Origin: Strongyloides papillosus
Lineage: Eukaryota; Nematoda; Chromadorea; Rhabditida; Strongyloididae
Length of the DNA: 64,000 nucleotides
Assembly (NCBI GenBank): GCA_005656395.1
Contig: SRSI01000079.1
Coordinates: forward strand, 2,046,001-2,110,000
Direction of reading: 5' to 3'
Shown here: positions 31,481-42,958 of the stretch, piece after piece
Position numbering within the stretch: the stretch's first letter is position 1
Layout of the letters: every line of letters begins with the position of its first letter
Translations under genes and position numbers: made by a program
The notes under the pieces: model-generated
Told to the model about the DNA's origin: nothing
What the model saw: only the letters and a program-made list of their open reading frames with translations
Databases searched by the model: none

Positions 31481-32539
31481 ATGATATATACTACTTCAGA
31501 TGTTTTTTATACCAACCAGACAGACGTTAACAATTTCAAACATAAATATACAATACAAAACTTTTCACTTCGTTCTGAAAAGACAGGTGAAAAAATTATA
31601 TCACCAACATTTGTAATTGGAAGCAAAGAAAGATCAGAGTGGTGTTTACACATATATCCCAGTGGTATTAACGAAGATTCAAAAGAGTATGTATCAGTTT
31701 ACCTGACATTGTTAAAGCCTGACAAAGCAAAAGCAAAATATAGGTTTTCAATTTTAAATGACGAGGGAGAAGAAAAAAATGTTAAATTTGATACAGATTT
31801 CAGAGACTTTGTTAAAAATAAAGGTTGGGGATATCCAGAATTTGTTAAGAGAGATTTTTTACTTAATAAATCTAATGGTTTATTGATTAATGATAAGTTG
31901 ACAATAATATGTGAGGCAGAGATTATTGACCTAAAAACTGAGAACTGTGATAATCCAGAGACATCAATAAATATTTCAATACCCCAATCAAACTTATTAT
32001 TGAACTATGGCAATATGTTTGATTCATCGCTATTTGCCGATTACATTATAAAAGTTGGCAACACTGAAATTAAAGTTCATAAAGCAGTCCTCGCTTCTCA
32101 ATCTCCTGTTTTTTATGACATTTTAAACAGTACATCCGAAGAATCACAAAAAAATATTATTGAAATAAAAGATTTTAATGCTGAAGTTGTAAAGAAGATG
32201 TTAAAATACATCTATAAAGATGAAGTATCGGATATACGAGATATGGAGGATGAAATGTTTGAAATTGCAAGTAAATATGAGTTACATAGATTAAAAGTAA
32301 TTTCAGAACAGTTTATGTGTAATAGTTTGTCTATTGAGAATGTTTGTGAACGTTTCGCATTATCTGATAAGTACCCGACTGAAAGGTTGAAGGAACATTG
32401 TGAAGAACTTATTCTTAAAAACTTGGAATTTTTAATAGAAACTAGTGAATGGAAAAAATTTGTTTTTGTACGTCCACTGTTACTTGAAAGTTTATTTTCA
32501 AAGTCATTAAACATTAGTTCAACAGGAAGTAACTCATAA
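31481..32539 (+). CDS. MATH and BTB/POZ domain protein (SPOP-like)
   Basis: The 352-aa product has a MATH domain at about residues 20-155 (KYTIQNFSL, SEWCLHIYPSG, VSVYLTLL, WGYPEFVKRDFL) and a BTB domain at about 180-285 (LFADYIIKVG, VHKAVLASQSPVFYDIL, YIYKDEV), then a BACK-like helix region (CERFALSDKY). This layout is that of substrate adaptors for cullin-3 ubiquitin ligases, a family expanded in nematodes. The start is uncertain. An alternative first exon from ATG 31413 (MNCGNSIPY) with donor GTATGT at 31441 and acceptor at 31499 would splice in phase 1 into DVFYTNQ. With the ATG at 31481 the frame needs no intron. Confidence 0.85.
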   Translation: MIYTTSDVFYTNQTDVNNFKHKYTIQNFSLRSEKTGEKIISPTFVIGSKERSEWCLHIYPSGINEDSKEYVSVYLTLLKPDKAKAKYRFSILNDEGEEKNVKFDTDFRDFVKNKGWGYPEFVKRDFLLNKSNGLLINDKLTIICEAEIIDLKTENCDNPETSINISIPQSNLLLNYGNMFDSSLFADYIIKVGNTEIKVHKAVLASQSPVFYDILNSTSEESQKNIIEIKDFNAEVVKKMLKYIYKDEVSDIRDMEDEMFEIASKYELHRLKVISEQFMCNSLSIENVCERFALSDKYPTERLKEHCEELILKNLEFLIETSEWKKFVFVRPLLLESLFSKSLNISSTGSNS

Positions 32540-32789
32540 AAAAAAGATAAAGAATAATTGGATACTTGTAATACCTAATAACTTAATCATTCATTTTATT
32601 GTAACTTTAAAATAAAAATATATCATAAAAGAAATATTTATAGGAACGAAAAAAAATTAATCCTTAGTATAACCTAATGTTTCCTAAAATATTTCTTCTT
32701 CCTATTATGTTATTGTTAAGTTTGTCATATTATGAAACCAGTATCAGGATTTGATAAAACACAATCCTTAAATTTAGAAGTTAGATCAT
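32540..32789. other. 3' flank of the MATH/BTB gene
   Basis: Only AT-rich sequence; no gene seen before the Helitron-like copy. Confidence 0.4.
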
Positions 32790-33742
32790 ACTTTTTTCTG
32801 AATTATTTCTTTTAAAAGATCTCGTTTTTTTATAAATCAACTTACCGTTTTTTGATGCCTTCAATTGGTCAGATATAAATCTTTTTTAAAAAAACTTTTT
32901 TTCTAACTTGAGGGGAAAAATAATTTAAACATAGTATTTGCAAAGGATGACAAAGTTATATTTAAAAAACACCACTTTTTCTGACAATTTTGGTGTATTT
33001 TTTTCAAATAATTTTTGTAAAATAAATAAAATTTTTTAGTTTGTGACTCATTTAAAATGTATAATTATAGAATGAGGGAGAAATTTAATGCTAAAAAGAT
33101 TAATAAAAATTAGCCAAGTTGTGGACCAAAAGGCGACGACCATTTTTTCTAGTAAAAATTAAAGTTTCCTAATATTATAGCTTTATTAAAAGTTATTTAA
33201 AGCAAATAAAACTAAATTATTACATAGCTCAAAGTCTGACTTACAATATGAAACTATAAGGATGTTTGTAGCTTAAAAACGAAAGAAGTTATTTAAGGTA
33301 TTATTTTTTCTGTTTTTTTTCATTTACATATTTGTAAAATTAAGGTAAACATATAGTTAATAGAAGAATGATATAAAATTGTTCACACCGATTTCAAAAA
33401 TATAATGGAAAGTTACTTAATTATTTACTTAGAATGATTCAAACATTGATTTTCATTCTCCATTTAGACATAAATAAAATTCTTTTGTTAGATTAATTTT
33501 TTAAAATATCCAGTTTCAGTAAAGGCAAATGTTATAAAATGATTCTCAAACTCAAAGAAATTCCCTATATTAATATATTATAACAATATATTTCGGTTAT
33601 TTTATTTCTCCATAGATACGTAATTAAATGAAACAATTTTTTTATACACATATTTTGATTAATAATTTAGTATAAAAATGGTTTAATAAAAAATATGCTT
33701 TGCGGACCAGCCCTGACCTGCCGAAGGCGGGTCTAAGACTGG
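32790..33742 (+). mobile_element. Helitron-like element, 5'-shortened copy
   Basis: The 3' end is preserved: hairpin GACCTGCC-GAA-GGCGGGTC (33715-33733), five bases, then CTGG (33739-33742) followed by T. Sequence from about 32860 (TTTCTAACTTGAGGGG ... AACACCACTTTTT) and 33410-33740 matches the complete copies. The diagnostic 5' start TCTATAAC was not found; similarity fades near 32800, so the left boundary is approximate and the copy has only one full internal unit. Confidence 0.7.
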
Positions 33743-34003
33743 TATATTAAAAATATACTATCATTGAAAACAGTAATTATTATTAAATAACAAGTAAAAA
33801 AGTTTTAAGACAATTATTGCATTTTTTAATATCTAATTTTACTGTGTAATTAGTATGAAGATAAGTAATTTAAAATGTTATTCATAACAAAAATAGTCTT
33901 TGTTCGGGAAATTGTTATGTCTAGTTTAATTCCATTAATTAGAAATAGCATCAAAACATTTTAATGAAACGTTTTTTCTCGAGTAATACTAAAATTTGAT
34001 TGA
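33743..34003. other. 5' flank of serpentine receptor gene
   Basis: AT-rich; no feature beyond the end of the adjoining mobile element, which would place the element about 260 bp upstream of the receptor start. Confidence 0.4.
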
Positions 34004-35055
34004 ATGAATTCTACTAGTAGTTGTGAAAAACTTCCAAATTGGTTTGATATTTTTCAACTAACGTATGGAACTCCTTTAATATTGCTACATATTTATATCT
34101 ATATTATCTATACATATGGTTTTATTATGAAAGTTAAGTTATTTAATAATCAATTTTATAAAATCCAATATATTCACTTAATATTCACAATATTATCATA
34201 TTTTCAAACACTTATATTTTTTAAATTACCTCGATTTAATATATTTAGCAGTTTTTTTTTAAATTCAATAGTTTCTAAAGTGGATTTCTTTACACAATAT
34301 GTTTTTGCTGATGTAATTTATATTGGATCATTGTATTTTACAATTTACAGGTATACAGCATTATGTATGCCAACAAGATTTCTAACTGTGAGTTTATTTG
34401 AAAATACTTTCATATATAAAAATTTAGATGTGGAAAAACAGTACTATTATAAAAATGTTTTTATTTCAATTTCTGATTTCTATTATTATTGAAATTCCAT
34501 TTATATTTTTTAACTCTAAATACAGTATTATAAAATGTAACAGAATATATAATAATTATGTTGATACCATAATTTCGCTTGTAGTAAATGTAAAAGATTT
34601 GATAATTTTATTTGTAATTACGATAACGTCATTGGTACTAAATATTCTTATGATACTACAGTTAAAATCTAAAGGTACAGAAAAAAATAATCGTCTTGAA
34701 AAATCAATAACAATATATACAATCATCAACTTTGTAGGAATGCTTTTGATATTTATAAATACAATTTTAAGTATACTTGGGAATATTTTAAATTATACAG
34801 AAATGAGATTTTTTGCTATTCGATCAGCTCCATTTGTATTTGATATTGCTACACTTCTTTATACTCCAATATTTGCTATCTCTAAGTAAATTATTCATTT
34901 ATTTTATTTATTTTTTCTTTTTTAGTAAAGATCTAAGAAAAGAAATATCAAAAAACATGTTTATTTTTTTTAAAGGAAGTACGAGTACTCCAGTTAAATT
35001 ATTATCAACTCAACGACATAGTATTTGGAGGTCAAGTAAAAATACACAAAAATAA
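34004..35055 (+). CDS. Nematode serpentine (7TM) receptor, Srv-like
   Basis: Three exons (34004-34387, 34428-34885, 34926-35055) with two 40-nt introns give 323 aa. Seven hydrophobic segments are visible (starting PLILLHIYIYIIYTYGF and continuing through IHLIFTILSYFQTLIFF, DVIYIGSLYFTIYRYTAL, FLFQFLISIIIEIPFIFF, LIILFVITITSLVLNILM, FVGMLLIFINTIL and FDIATLLYTPIFAIS). The YRYTALCMP motif after TM3 and SNKDLRKEI after TM7 resemble nematode Srv/Srx chemoreceptors. The expected place is the ciliary membrane of sensory neurons. Subfamily assignment is tentative; the exon model is supported by phase-matched splice sites. Confidence 0.78.
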
Positions 35056-35988
35056 AATTAAAAAAAAATATTTTATAAATTGTTGATTTTAAACTTAGTC
35101 AAACTAATAACAATTCAACGAAAACCTTAAAGTCTAAATTTGCTTTACATAACAGTTGCATCGAAAGAAAAATTTTTTATAAGAATAATTAAATGTTTCA
35201 ATAGAGTGAATTCTATTATAATTTGCTAACCAATACACTATCGAAACAGGTCGTGTCTATTTTATATTACCATACTTATAATAAACATTTTCTTAACTAA
35301 TTGCTGCTTAAAGTAATTAATAAAACTATTTATATACAAAAAAACTATTATTACAGCAACTTCAAAAACTTATTGGTGTATTAATAAATTTTAATTAATC
35401 TCAGTTGTACAATGATAAATGTTTAACTTTTCTCTATATCATTTTTATGTACTGACCCAAAAATCGAATGATTTTTAAAATTCTTAGCACTGTGTGTATC
35501 ATTCCTTTTCAGTAATGCCTGCTTATTTAAAAATATATTAATTTCGTTTTATAGCTACTCTGCACTTTATTTTCTTTGGGAAACATTATTTAAGAGTACC
35601 TTGAAAAATAGTTTGGAATTGTTTATATTTCAAAGAGACTTGTGTAAAAATTTTCTGAACGAGTGTAAATTCGCTTTTATCAGGTGATTTCTAAAGTATA
35701 CAATAAAAAGTTATTTCATATGTTTCCACTTTAAACACCTTAGGGTATCATGTATGGTAAAAATTGTTTATAATACATCCTAAGAAACTCTTCCATATGT
35801 TTATGCTATTTTTCTACAATTCAATAGGAACATTTTCTGGAAGATACCATATATCAAAAATTCTTAGTTACGCTTAAAAAATATTTTCTTTTTTAAATAA
35901 GTTGTCTTTTATATCACAATACATTTTTAAATATTAAAAAATTAATTAATACATTATAAGTGTTAAATATTAATACATTATAAAACTT
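35056..35988. other. Intergenic, between convergent genes
   Basis: The receptor gene ends at 35055 and the sulfate permease stop is at 35989, so this is the 3' region of both. No gene or repeat was recognised. Confidence 0.45.
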
Positions 35989-38747
35989 TTACTGATGTTT
36001 TTTTTTATTAATTGAAACACATCTTTCATTTTGTGCCTGAGCTACAGCATCCGCTATTGAAACATATAAATTTGTTTTTGGAACATAATTATAAAAATCT
36101 GTTCGTTCGAAGGATTGCCGAACAGCAGCCTTCGCTCCGGCATAAAATACTTTTATTCCAACAACTTTAAACTCATTGTATGCTTGAATAAGGACATCTT
36201 TACCCATTATATCAACATAAGGGAAAGATGAACAGTCAATAACGAGATGTGTTATCACAACTTCACTTACGCAAGGTACTTCCCTTAATGAGTTATTGTA
36301 TTTTTGGTTTTCTTCATTTATCGAAGCGATTTTTTCAGGGGCTTTTCGAAATGATGAACAATTATATTTTTCAAGCTCATTGTTCAATAATATCCTCATT
36401 TCATCTACTTTATCATCATAGAAAGGCATATTAGCTTCTATGTCATTAGAATCTTTGGATTTAACACTTGAAGAGCTTGCCTTTTCCTCAACTGTTTCTT
36501 TAACTTTCTGAATAGCACCAATAGGGTCGATACCAACAGCTTCATAGAGATTTTGGAGAAAACATTCTGTGTTGGCATAATATAATGGTGCATCATATCT
36601 AAAAATTTTGATTCCTGGTACTTCCTCTGCAAAACGGTAATGATGAAGGCCTTTGTAAATAGATGTTCCTGGAATTCTTCCTAATACATAACTCTCTGCC
36701 CATTGTGTTCTAAATACTACAGTTAACAGTGAAAAAATTATTCCTGCACAAAATCCAGATTCAACATCAACAAACAAAACACATAAAAGTGTTACCAACC
36801 ATATGAGGAAGTCAATAATCGAGTGCTCCCAATAATTTTTGCCTGCCGATAATTGACAAAGAAGATCTTTTAATGCTACCATTACAATGACTGATAATAT
36901 CGGTCTAGGTAGATAATAGAGAAATTTAGAACCACCATAAATGACTACGAGATTAAGAAGCACAGACACTAGAGTTGAAAGTTGGGATTTTGATCCCAAT
37001 TTGTACTGTGTTATCGTCCTACTCATCGAAGCACCACCAGCAAAACATCCAAAGAAAGATGAAACTACATTCATTAGTCCCAAAGCTAACCACTCCTGGT
37101 TAACATTAATCTGCTGATTATCCATCTTTGCTACAGTTTTTGCTAAAGCGAAATGAATAACGAAGCAAACAATAGCAATAAAGAATGCTGTTTTTAACAT
37201 TGAAACCCAAGACGATAAATCTAACATCTCTGGTGCCCGCATTCCGTGATCCACTTTACCGACATACTTTATTCTAAAATATTAAAATTAATTAACAAAA
37301 ATATTCTATTACCTGACATCAACTTTAAAAACATCGTACAGCAGAAACACTACAACTGTCGAAAGGACAACTACAATCATTTCCATCGGAAATTTGAATC
37401 TAATACCACATTTTGCCAATTTCTTATCAATAAATTCTTTTGAAAAAATCAGTAATCCACCTCCCAGAATTGATGTTAAACAGGCTTGCCAGCAAATCGT
37501 TTTAATATTCGAAAAAAAGTATATCCAGAAAGCTAGGAAACCAAAAGATTCAGAGGACTTAACAGCAACATCAACACCTGTAATCCCTTTTAGTTGACTG
37601 ATTAAAACATGAATGGCTGCACCAGATGTTAAACCCTTGATTAAGGGATCTGATAGGTAGACAGCAAAAAGGCCAGCATTGACAATACCAAGAAGGACTT
37701 GAATAACCCCTGTGAAGAAAGTAACACCACACGCCATCTTTATTTTAAATTCCAACTCCTCATTCTTATCTTCAAATGGTTTATGTTCAATTAATGCTTC
37801 CTCAACAAAATTCCCAACCATTAATGCTATAATTGAAAAAGCACCAGGAGATACATGCTTAGAGCTACCAAAGAAGACATACATAAAGGGTCCCACTACT
37901 GAGGTATACAAACCATGTATAGGAGGTAAACCAACTAACATCCCATAAGCTAATCCTTGTGGAATACTCATAACAGCTATGACAAAACCTATAAGTATAA
38001 AGTAATGTTTACTATATAAATGAAATAAACATTTTCTATAATGATACCTGCAGTAATATCCATGAGAATACTTGTACTGAAGTTATATCTTGGAAGCCAA
38101 TATAACAAAGGTACACGATTGTGTAGAAAATTTATCCACATCTTTCTATTCCACTGTGTAAAGCTTATCCCGTAATTAACAATATTTGCAACTTTGGAAA
38201 GATTAATCCTCCGAAATCCATTAACCTTATCAAACTCCTCTTGTGTAAACACGTCATTATATTTCTCGAAAGGATGATTATGAATGACGTTAAAAGAAGG
38301 TTTTCTTTTACTTGTTGATTGAAGTTTCTTTACACCAGTAGACAATATAACCTTGTTATCTGATGGTACATTTAATTTCTGTTTTGGTTCGTTTGGAGAA
38401 CGTGCAGTGGTCATCTTAAAATTTGAATGACTTCCATCTTTTTTATCATTTTGCTTCGTATTCGTACTTTTTTTTATATTTTCACTCTTTTTTTTGTCTC
38501 CTTTCTTCTTCTCTTGGGTAATCCTCCTAGCAACTGAGGCGAAATTGTACATTGGGTTGTTATCACGGAGATGCTCCCTTCTCGTCATTTCAATCCATGA
38601 TGGAAATATCATCTCTTCGGCAGTTAATAAATCATTATCTTTAGAAAGATGCAATTTATTCACATCCTCGCTAGTTTTTTTTAATTTTTTGTCTCCAATT
38701 TGGTCCGCTTTACTTTTTTTTTCTTTTCCCACCGGTGAATCTTTCAT
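35989..38747 (-). CDS. SLC26/SulP anion transporter
   Basis: Three exons: 38048-38747, 37313-37988 and 35989-37273, with introns of 59 and 39 nt (phases 1 and 2). The 886-aa product has a long Lys/Ser-rich cytosolic N-terminus (about residues 1-170), then SulP transmembrane domains (DITAGFVIAVMSIPQGLAYGM; GLYTSVVGPFMYVFFGSSKHVSPG; GLTSGAAIHVLISQLKGITG; ...NVVSSFFGCFAGGASMSRT), and a C-terminal STAS domain (VTHLVIDCSSFPYVDIMG; GIKVFYAGAKAAVRQSF). The family exchanges sulfate, chloride, bicarbonate or oxalate across the plasma membrane; the substrate cannot be read from the sequence. The N-terminal extension is longer than in typical animal SLC26 proteins. The intron 1 junction restores the conserved AGF..IPQG block, which supports the model. 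Confidence 0.92.
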
Positions 38748-38961
38748 TAGAAAGAAAGTGAAGGACGCAACGTGATGTGCGTAAAACTAATTTTATGATA
38801 AAAAATCATTAGTTTATATAGTAATTGACATTCATGATAATAGTCAAATTTTCTACTTACAAACATCCTCCCAATGGCGGTGGAAACAAACTTCTGTTCA
38901 GGAGTGTGCATTGTTATTATTGTTATATTTTTACCATAATTTTGTTATCATTATCACTTCA

Positions 38962-40252
38962 ATGTCTGAGAGTAATAATTTAATAACGAACTATTTCCAA
39001 TCTACAGTATTATCAAGGAAACGTCCACTCCCAGGGGAAAGTGATAAATATTGCTTACCTAGTTGCGAAGAAATTAAAAAACGAAGAAAGGTTGTTAATG
39101 ATACTGATAAAAGACAGCAAAGATTAGACTTTGGTCAACGTAACATAGGACCAGTTTACTGTAAGAGTTGTGAATATGTTTATGAGCAAACAAATCCGGA
39201 AGATATTGCGGCACATGAGAAGCATCATAATCGAGCTCAAACTTTAGATGCATTTAAAGTAACACCGAGGCAAATAGAAATTTGGAAAGTGTAAATTTAA
39301 TAATTAGTAATTTGAATTGTAAATTATTTTTAGAGCGCATTACTATAGAGAAGATGATAACAAAATTTATTTTCATGTTAAAAAAATTTCTAAATCGACA
39401 TTAGTTAAAAAAATTGATAAATTACTAGAGGAGACATTAGATAAAGAATTGGAGGAGGAATCAAGAGATATTTGGGGGTTATCAAATTCCGTAGATGGGT
39501 ATATATATGTTCAAAAAGTTCCAAATAAGTCGTCTTATATTGGAGGTATAGCATTCGTAGAATATCTTAAGGAAGGAAAATGTTGGAAAAGTTGTAAAGT
39601 AAGTTTAGTACACTAATTATAATTGTAATTTTTCGTTTAAAGTGCCATATATGTTTAATCTTTATGCCATTTATGAGTAATATTTATTTAATTAATGCAA
39701 AAAAGTAAAAAATAATTAACCGTAAGGTAAGAAGAAGTGTAAAGAATTTTTTTCATTACATATAATAGAAATTAAAGTTAAAAATTTATTCCTTACCACT
39801 ACAAATTCTATTTTAAGTGTTATGCATGTATATGGAGAAAGAGGTAGACAACAAAAAATTTTTTTATCATATTTTGTATGTTGAAAGTAGAGTAGGTAAT
39901 TTTATTAAAATATATGCATATTTCCTACTTTTATGTATGTTATTAATATAATTTTGTTTTTGTTTAAAATGTTTATTAAATTAAATATGACGCCTAAAAT
40001 ATATATATTTTTTATTTATAGACTTTCAGGGGTAATTTTCTTGGGTTGCATGGTATTTGGATACATCCGTTGATAAGGAGAAAGAAAGTTGGGACGGAAC
40101 TTTTGGATTTTATAAGAGATATTCATATACCATCGCTAGAATTTCCTAGAGATTCCTTTTTAATTGATCATAGTACGGAAGATTTTAAAGAATTCATTTC
40201 TTCGTATACTGGTAAATCTATTTCAGAGATGTTGACCTTTGTAACTCTTTAA
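38962..40252 (+). CDS. Cohesin acetyltransferase, ESCO/Eco1 family
   Basis: Three exons (38962-39290, 39334-39598, 40022-40252) with introns of 43 and 423 nt give 274 aa. The N-terminus carries a PIP-box-like segment (ITNYFQ) and then a zinc finger (LDFGQ, YCKSCEYVYEQ, HEKHH). The C-terminal GNAT fold has GIWIHPLIRRKKVGTELLDF, the acetyl-CoA-binding RRxGxA/T loop. Eco1 enzymes acetylate SMC3 to establish sister-chromatid cohesion in S phase. The start at 38962 (MSESNN) is preferred over an upstream in-frame ATG at 38911 because the added residues are hydrophobic and unlike the family. The final motif, usually AFSDPTPxG, is degenerate here (FLIDHSTEDF). Divergent from the sulfate permease, sharing a 214-bp promoter region. 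Confidence 0.85.
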
Positions 40253-40715
40253 TTTACTTTTATTTATTTGATATAATTTTTATTTTGTGTATGATGGATT
40301 AACTTTTTGGTTTTAAGATATTTGTATATTAATTAGTGTTATATTGTATTAAAGAAGTAAGTAAAAATGAATACCAATGAATTATGTGTTATTTTTAATA
40401 ATTACTTTTGCTGGATAATTTAAATAAACTTCATAATGAGAAGGCTTGAGACATTTGGCATTTCGTAGAAGTAACTACATGTTGTATAATTTATATATTC
40501 CCCTTTCATTTTGACTCATATTGAAATTATTTAAGGACATTAACTGGGATATATATTATTATTATTTTATATTATATTTTTGTTAGAATTTTATATTAGA
40601 AGTTGTGTGTTTTAATTTCACATGTCTTCCAATTAGAAGTTTTTTTATGTGTCATTATATGAAAAAATTTTTTTTCTAGGAAGTATATTTTTTCCACTAA
40701 ACTTTTTTGAGTAGC
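40253..40715. other. Intergenic, 5' region of the G-alpha gene
   Basis: AT-rich; a polypyrimidine tract with AG at 40671-40679 could be a trans-splice acceptor for the following gene. Nothing else seen. Confidence 0.35.
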
Positions 40716-41945
40716 ATGGGCGCTTCATTTTGTAAAGGTGATAAAGTTGAGGATGAAAAGGTTGCTATTCATAAAGCCATTGAAGCAGACATTAAAGTTG
40801 AGAAACAAAAAGAAAGAAAACGATTAAAGATTCTTTTATTAGGTAATTTTTTTTATTTTATTTTTTACAGTGTAATTAATTTTTTCTTTGTAGGTAGCGG
40901 TGATAGTGGTAAATCAACAATTGCTAAACAAATGAGGTATTGTTAACATCGTTATATTATTTATTTTAATTTCTCTTTTTTATTATAGAATTATTCATTC
41001 CAATGGGTTTAACGATACTGAAGCGTTAAATTATAGTTTTATGATAAAACAAAATATTATCACATCATTGCACTACTTTGCTCAAGAAATATATAATCAA
41101 AATATTGAAGTTAGTAGTGATGAAATGGAATTGTTTGATAAATTCTTACATAAACATACTGCAATAAATGATGAAGATGATGAAGACCAAATTAAAATTA
41201 TAAACCTTTTTATGAATTATAAATGTTTCAAGAAAGTTCGTGATTCAGATAAACCATTTTATTATCCTGATAACACGAAATATTTGTTTGATAATATCAA
41301 AAGAATCTTGGAACCTTCATATAAACCAACACCCCAAGATATAGTTCAAGTTCGTGCTGCAACAACAGGAGTCCATGAATTAAGATTTGAATTTAAAAAT
41401 TTTACGATTCGTTTAATTGATGTAGGTGGCCAGAAGACAGAGAGACGAAAGTGGATTCATAGTTTTGAGGGGGTTGCAGCGATACTCTTTGTTGTATCAT
41501 TAGCAGGTTTTGATCAGACATTAGAAGAAGATCCAACTATCAATCGTCTTGAGGATAGTATAGAATTATTTTATAGTATCTTATCAAATGAATTTTTATT
41601 AAAAAGCAATATAATCCTTTTTATGAATAAGAAAGATTTATTTGAAATTAAATTAACAAAAGTAAAGTTTAGTAATTTCTATAAAAATTACAACGGCAAT
41701 AATACTTTTGATGAATGCTCAAAGTACATAGAGCAGCTGTTCTTGAAGGTAAACAATTTCCTTATTTTAATATATCTTTAATGATAAAAAAATATTATTA
41801 CCTATTATAGGATATACCACCAAAAGGAAGGCAAGTCTATTCACATTTTACAAATGCCACCGATACAGAAAATATAAATTTAATGTTTGCTGCAGCTTGT
41901 GACATAATACTTCAAAATAATCTCTCACAGGCTGGAATGCAATAA
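40716..41945 (+). CDS. Heterotrimeric G-protein alpha subunit
   Basis: Four exons (40716-40842, 40894-40936, 40989-41748, 41811-41945) give 354 aa, the usual length. The N-terminus MGASFC carries the Gly2 myristoylation and Cys palmitoylation signals. Motifs: P-loop GSGDSGKST (usual GAGESGKST), switch [10 protein letters not shown] with the catalytic Arg and Thr, switch [20 protein letters not shown], and TNATDT (usual TCATDT). The C-terminus NLSQAGMQ lacks the cysteine four from the end that pertussis toxin modifies in Gi/Go. It is likely one of the nematode-specific GPA subunits acting in chemosensory neurons; that role is inference. Exon boundaries at the P-loop Gly and after QMR match common Galpha splice positions. 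Confidence 0.93.
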
Positions 41946-42958
41946 GTAAATGTAAGAGAAGATAAATATTTGTTTATTTTTTCTTGGATAAATACAAAAG
42001 AAATCACCAAATTTGTATTGTTTTTTTTTCATTTTATTTTGTTTTTTAATAATATTAAAATTTAAGAAAGATAAGTATGATTACATTATCATATTTCTTT
42101 GTACAAGTTTTTAATTAAATCTCGATTTTTTTTACAATTCAAACAGGTTGAGGTTAAAAATTTTTATAAGAAACACGTTTGGTAATTTTGATTAGAAAGA
42201 TTATATTAATTTTATCAATTTATTCCTTTGACCCATATCTAGGGAGATTTTTATATTTTTAAACATATAGATAGAGTTAAAGTATTAAAAACTTAAGGTA
42301 AAATTTTTATTAATTTTCTATGTATTTTATTAATAACATATTGCATGTTTTATATTCAAGATGTAGTAAGATAATGAGAGAATAATTAAAAATATTTATT
42401 TTTCACGGATGATAGAAATATTATAAGATTATTGTAAAGATGGTTATAATTATTGTAAAAGTTTCTTTTTATTTTTTCTTCAATTAAAATTGTATTATAT
42501 GATTGGAAAATGTACAATAGAAAGTATAAAAGGATAGATATATCCGTAATTATACTATTTATCTTTTAATTTTCTTCTTATCATTATTTCTAAACATATA
42601 GAGACATACAAAACCTATTGAATTTTTATATATCCATTATTTATATCCGTTCCCTAGTTCAGGTCAGTCACGTTCAACGGTATTCTAAATAACTCTTTTT
42701 ATTGGATGAAGATACTCTTATAAGGAGAATATTTTATTAAAAATCATTCGATGGGTCCCTTGATATATTTATTATGCATTTATAAAGTATCTCCATTTAT
42801 TAATCCTTTTATTTTCTATAAAACTTGAAGAAGTTTTTAATAAATGGATTAAATTTATTTAAACATTTTATTTATATTGTAAAAAGAATTTTTTTATGTT
42901 TTTAATTTTACTTTTTAAGTGTTTATTTATAGTGGTTATATAATACAATTATTTTACA
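41946..42958. other. 1-kb intergenic region
   Basis: No gene seen. It serves as the 3' flank of the G-alpha gene and the promoter region of the PAN-domain gene. AT-rich throughout, with no clear TATA element. Confidence 0.4.

Noticed and set aside
38911..38961. Earlier in-frame ATG for the Eco1-type gene
   Set aside because: It adds a hydrophobic stretch unlike any Eco1 N-terminus; MSESNN at 38962 fits a nuclear protein.
40707..40715. Upstream start extending the G-alpha N-terminus by three residues
   Set aside because: The upstream codon is TTG; the ATG at 40716 gives the MGxxxC lipidation signal.
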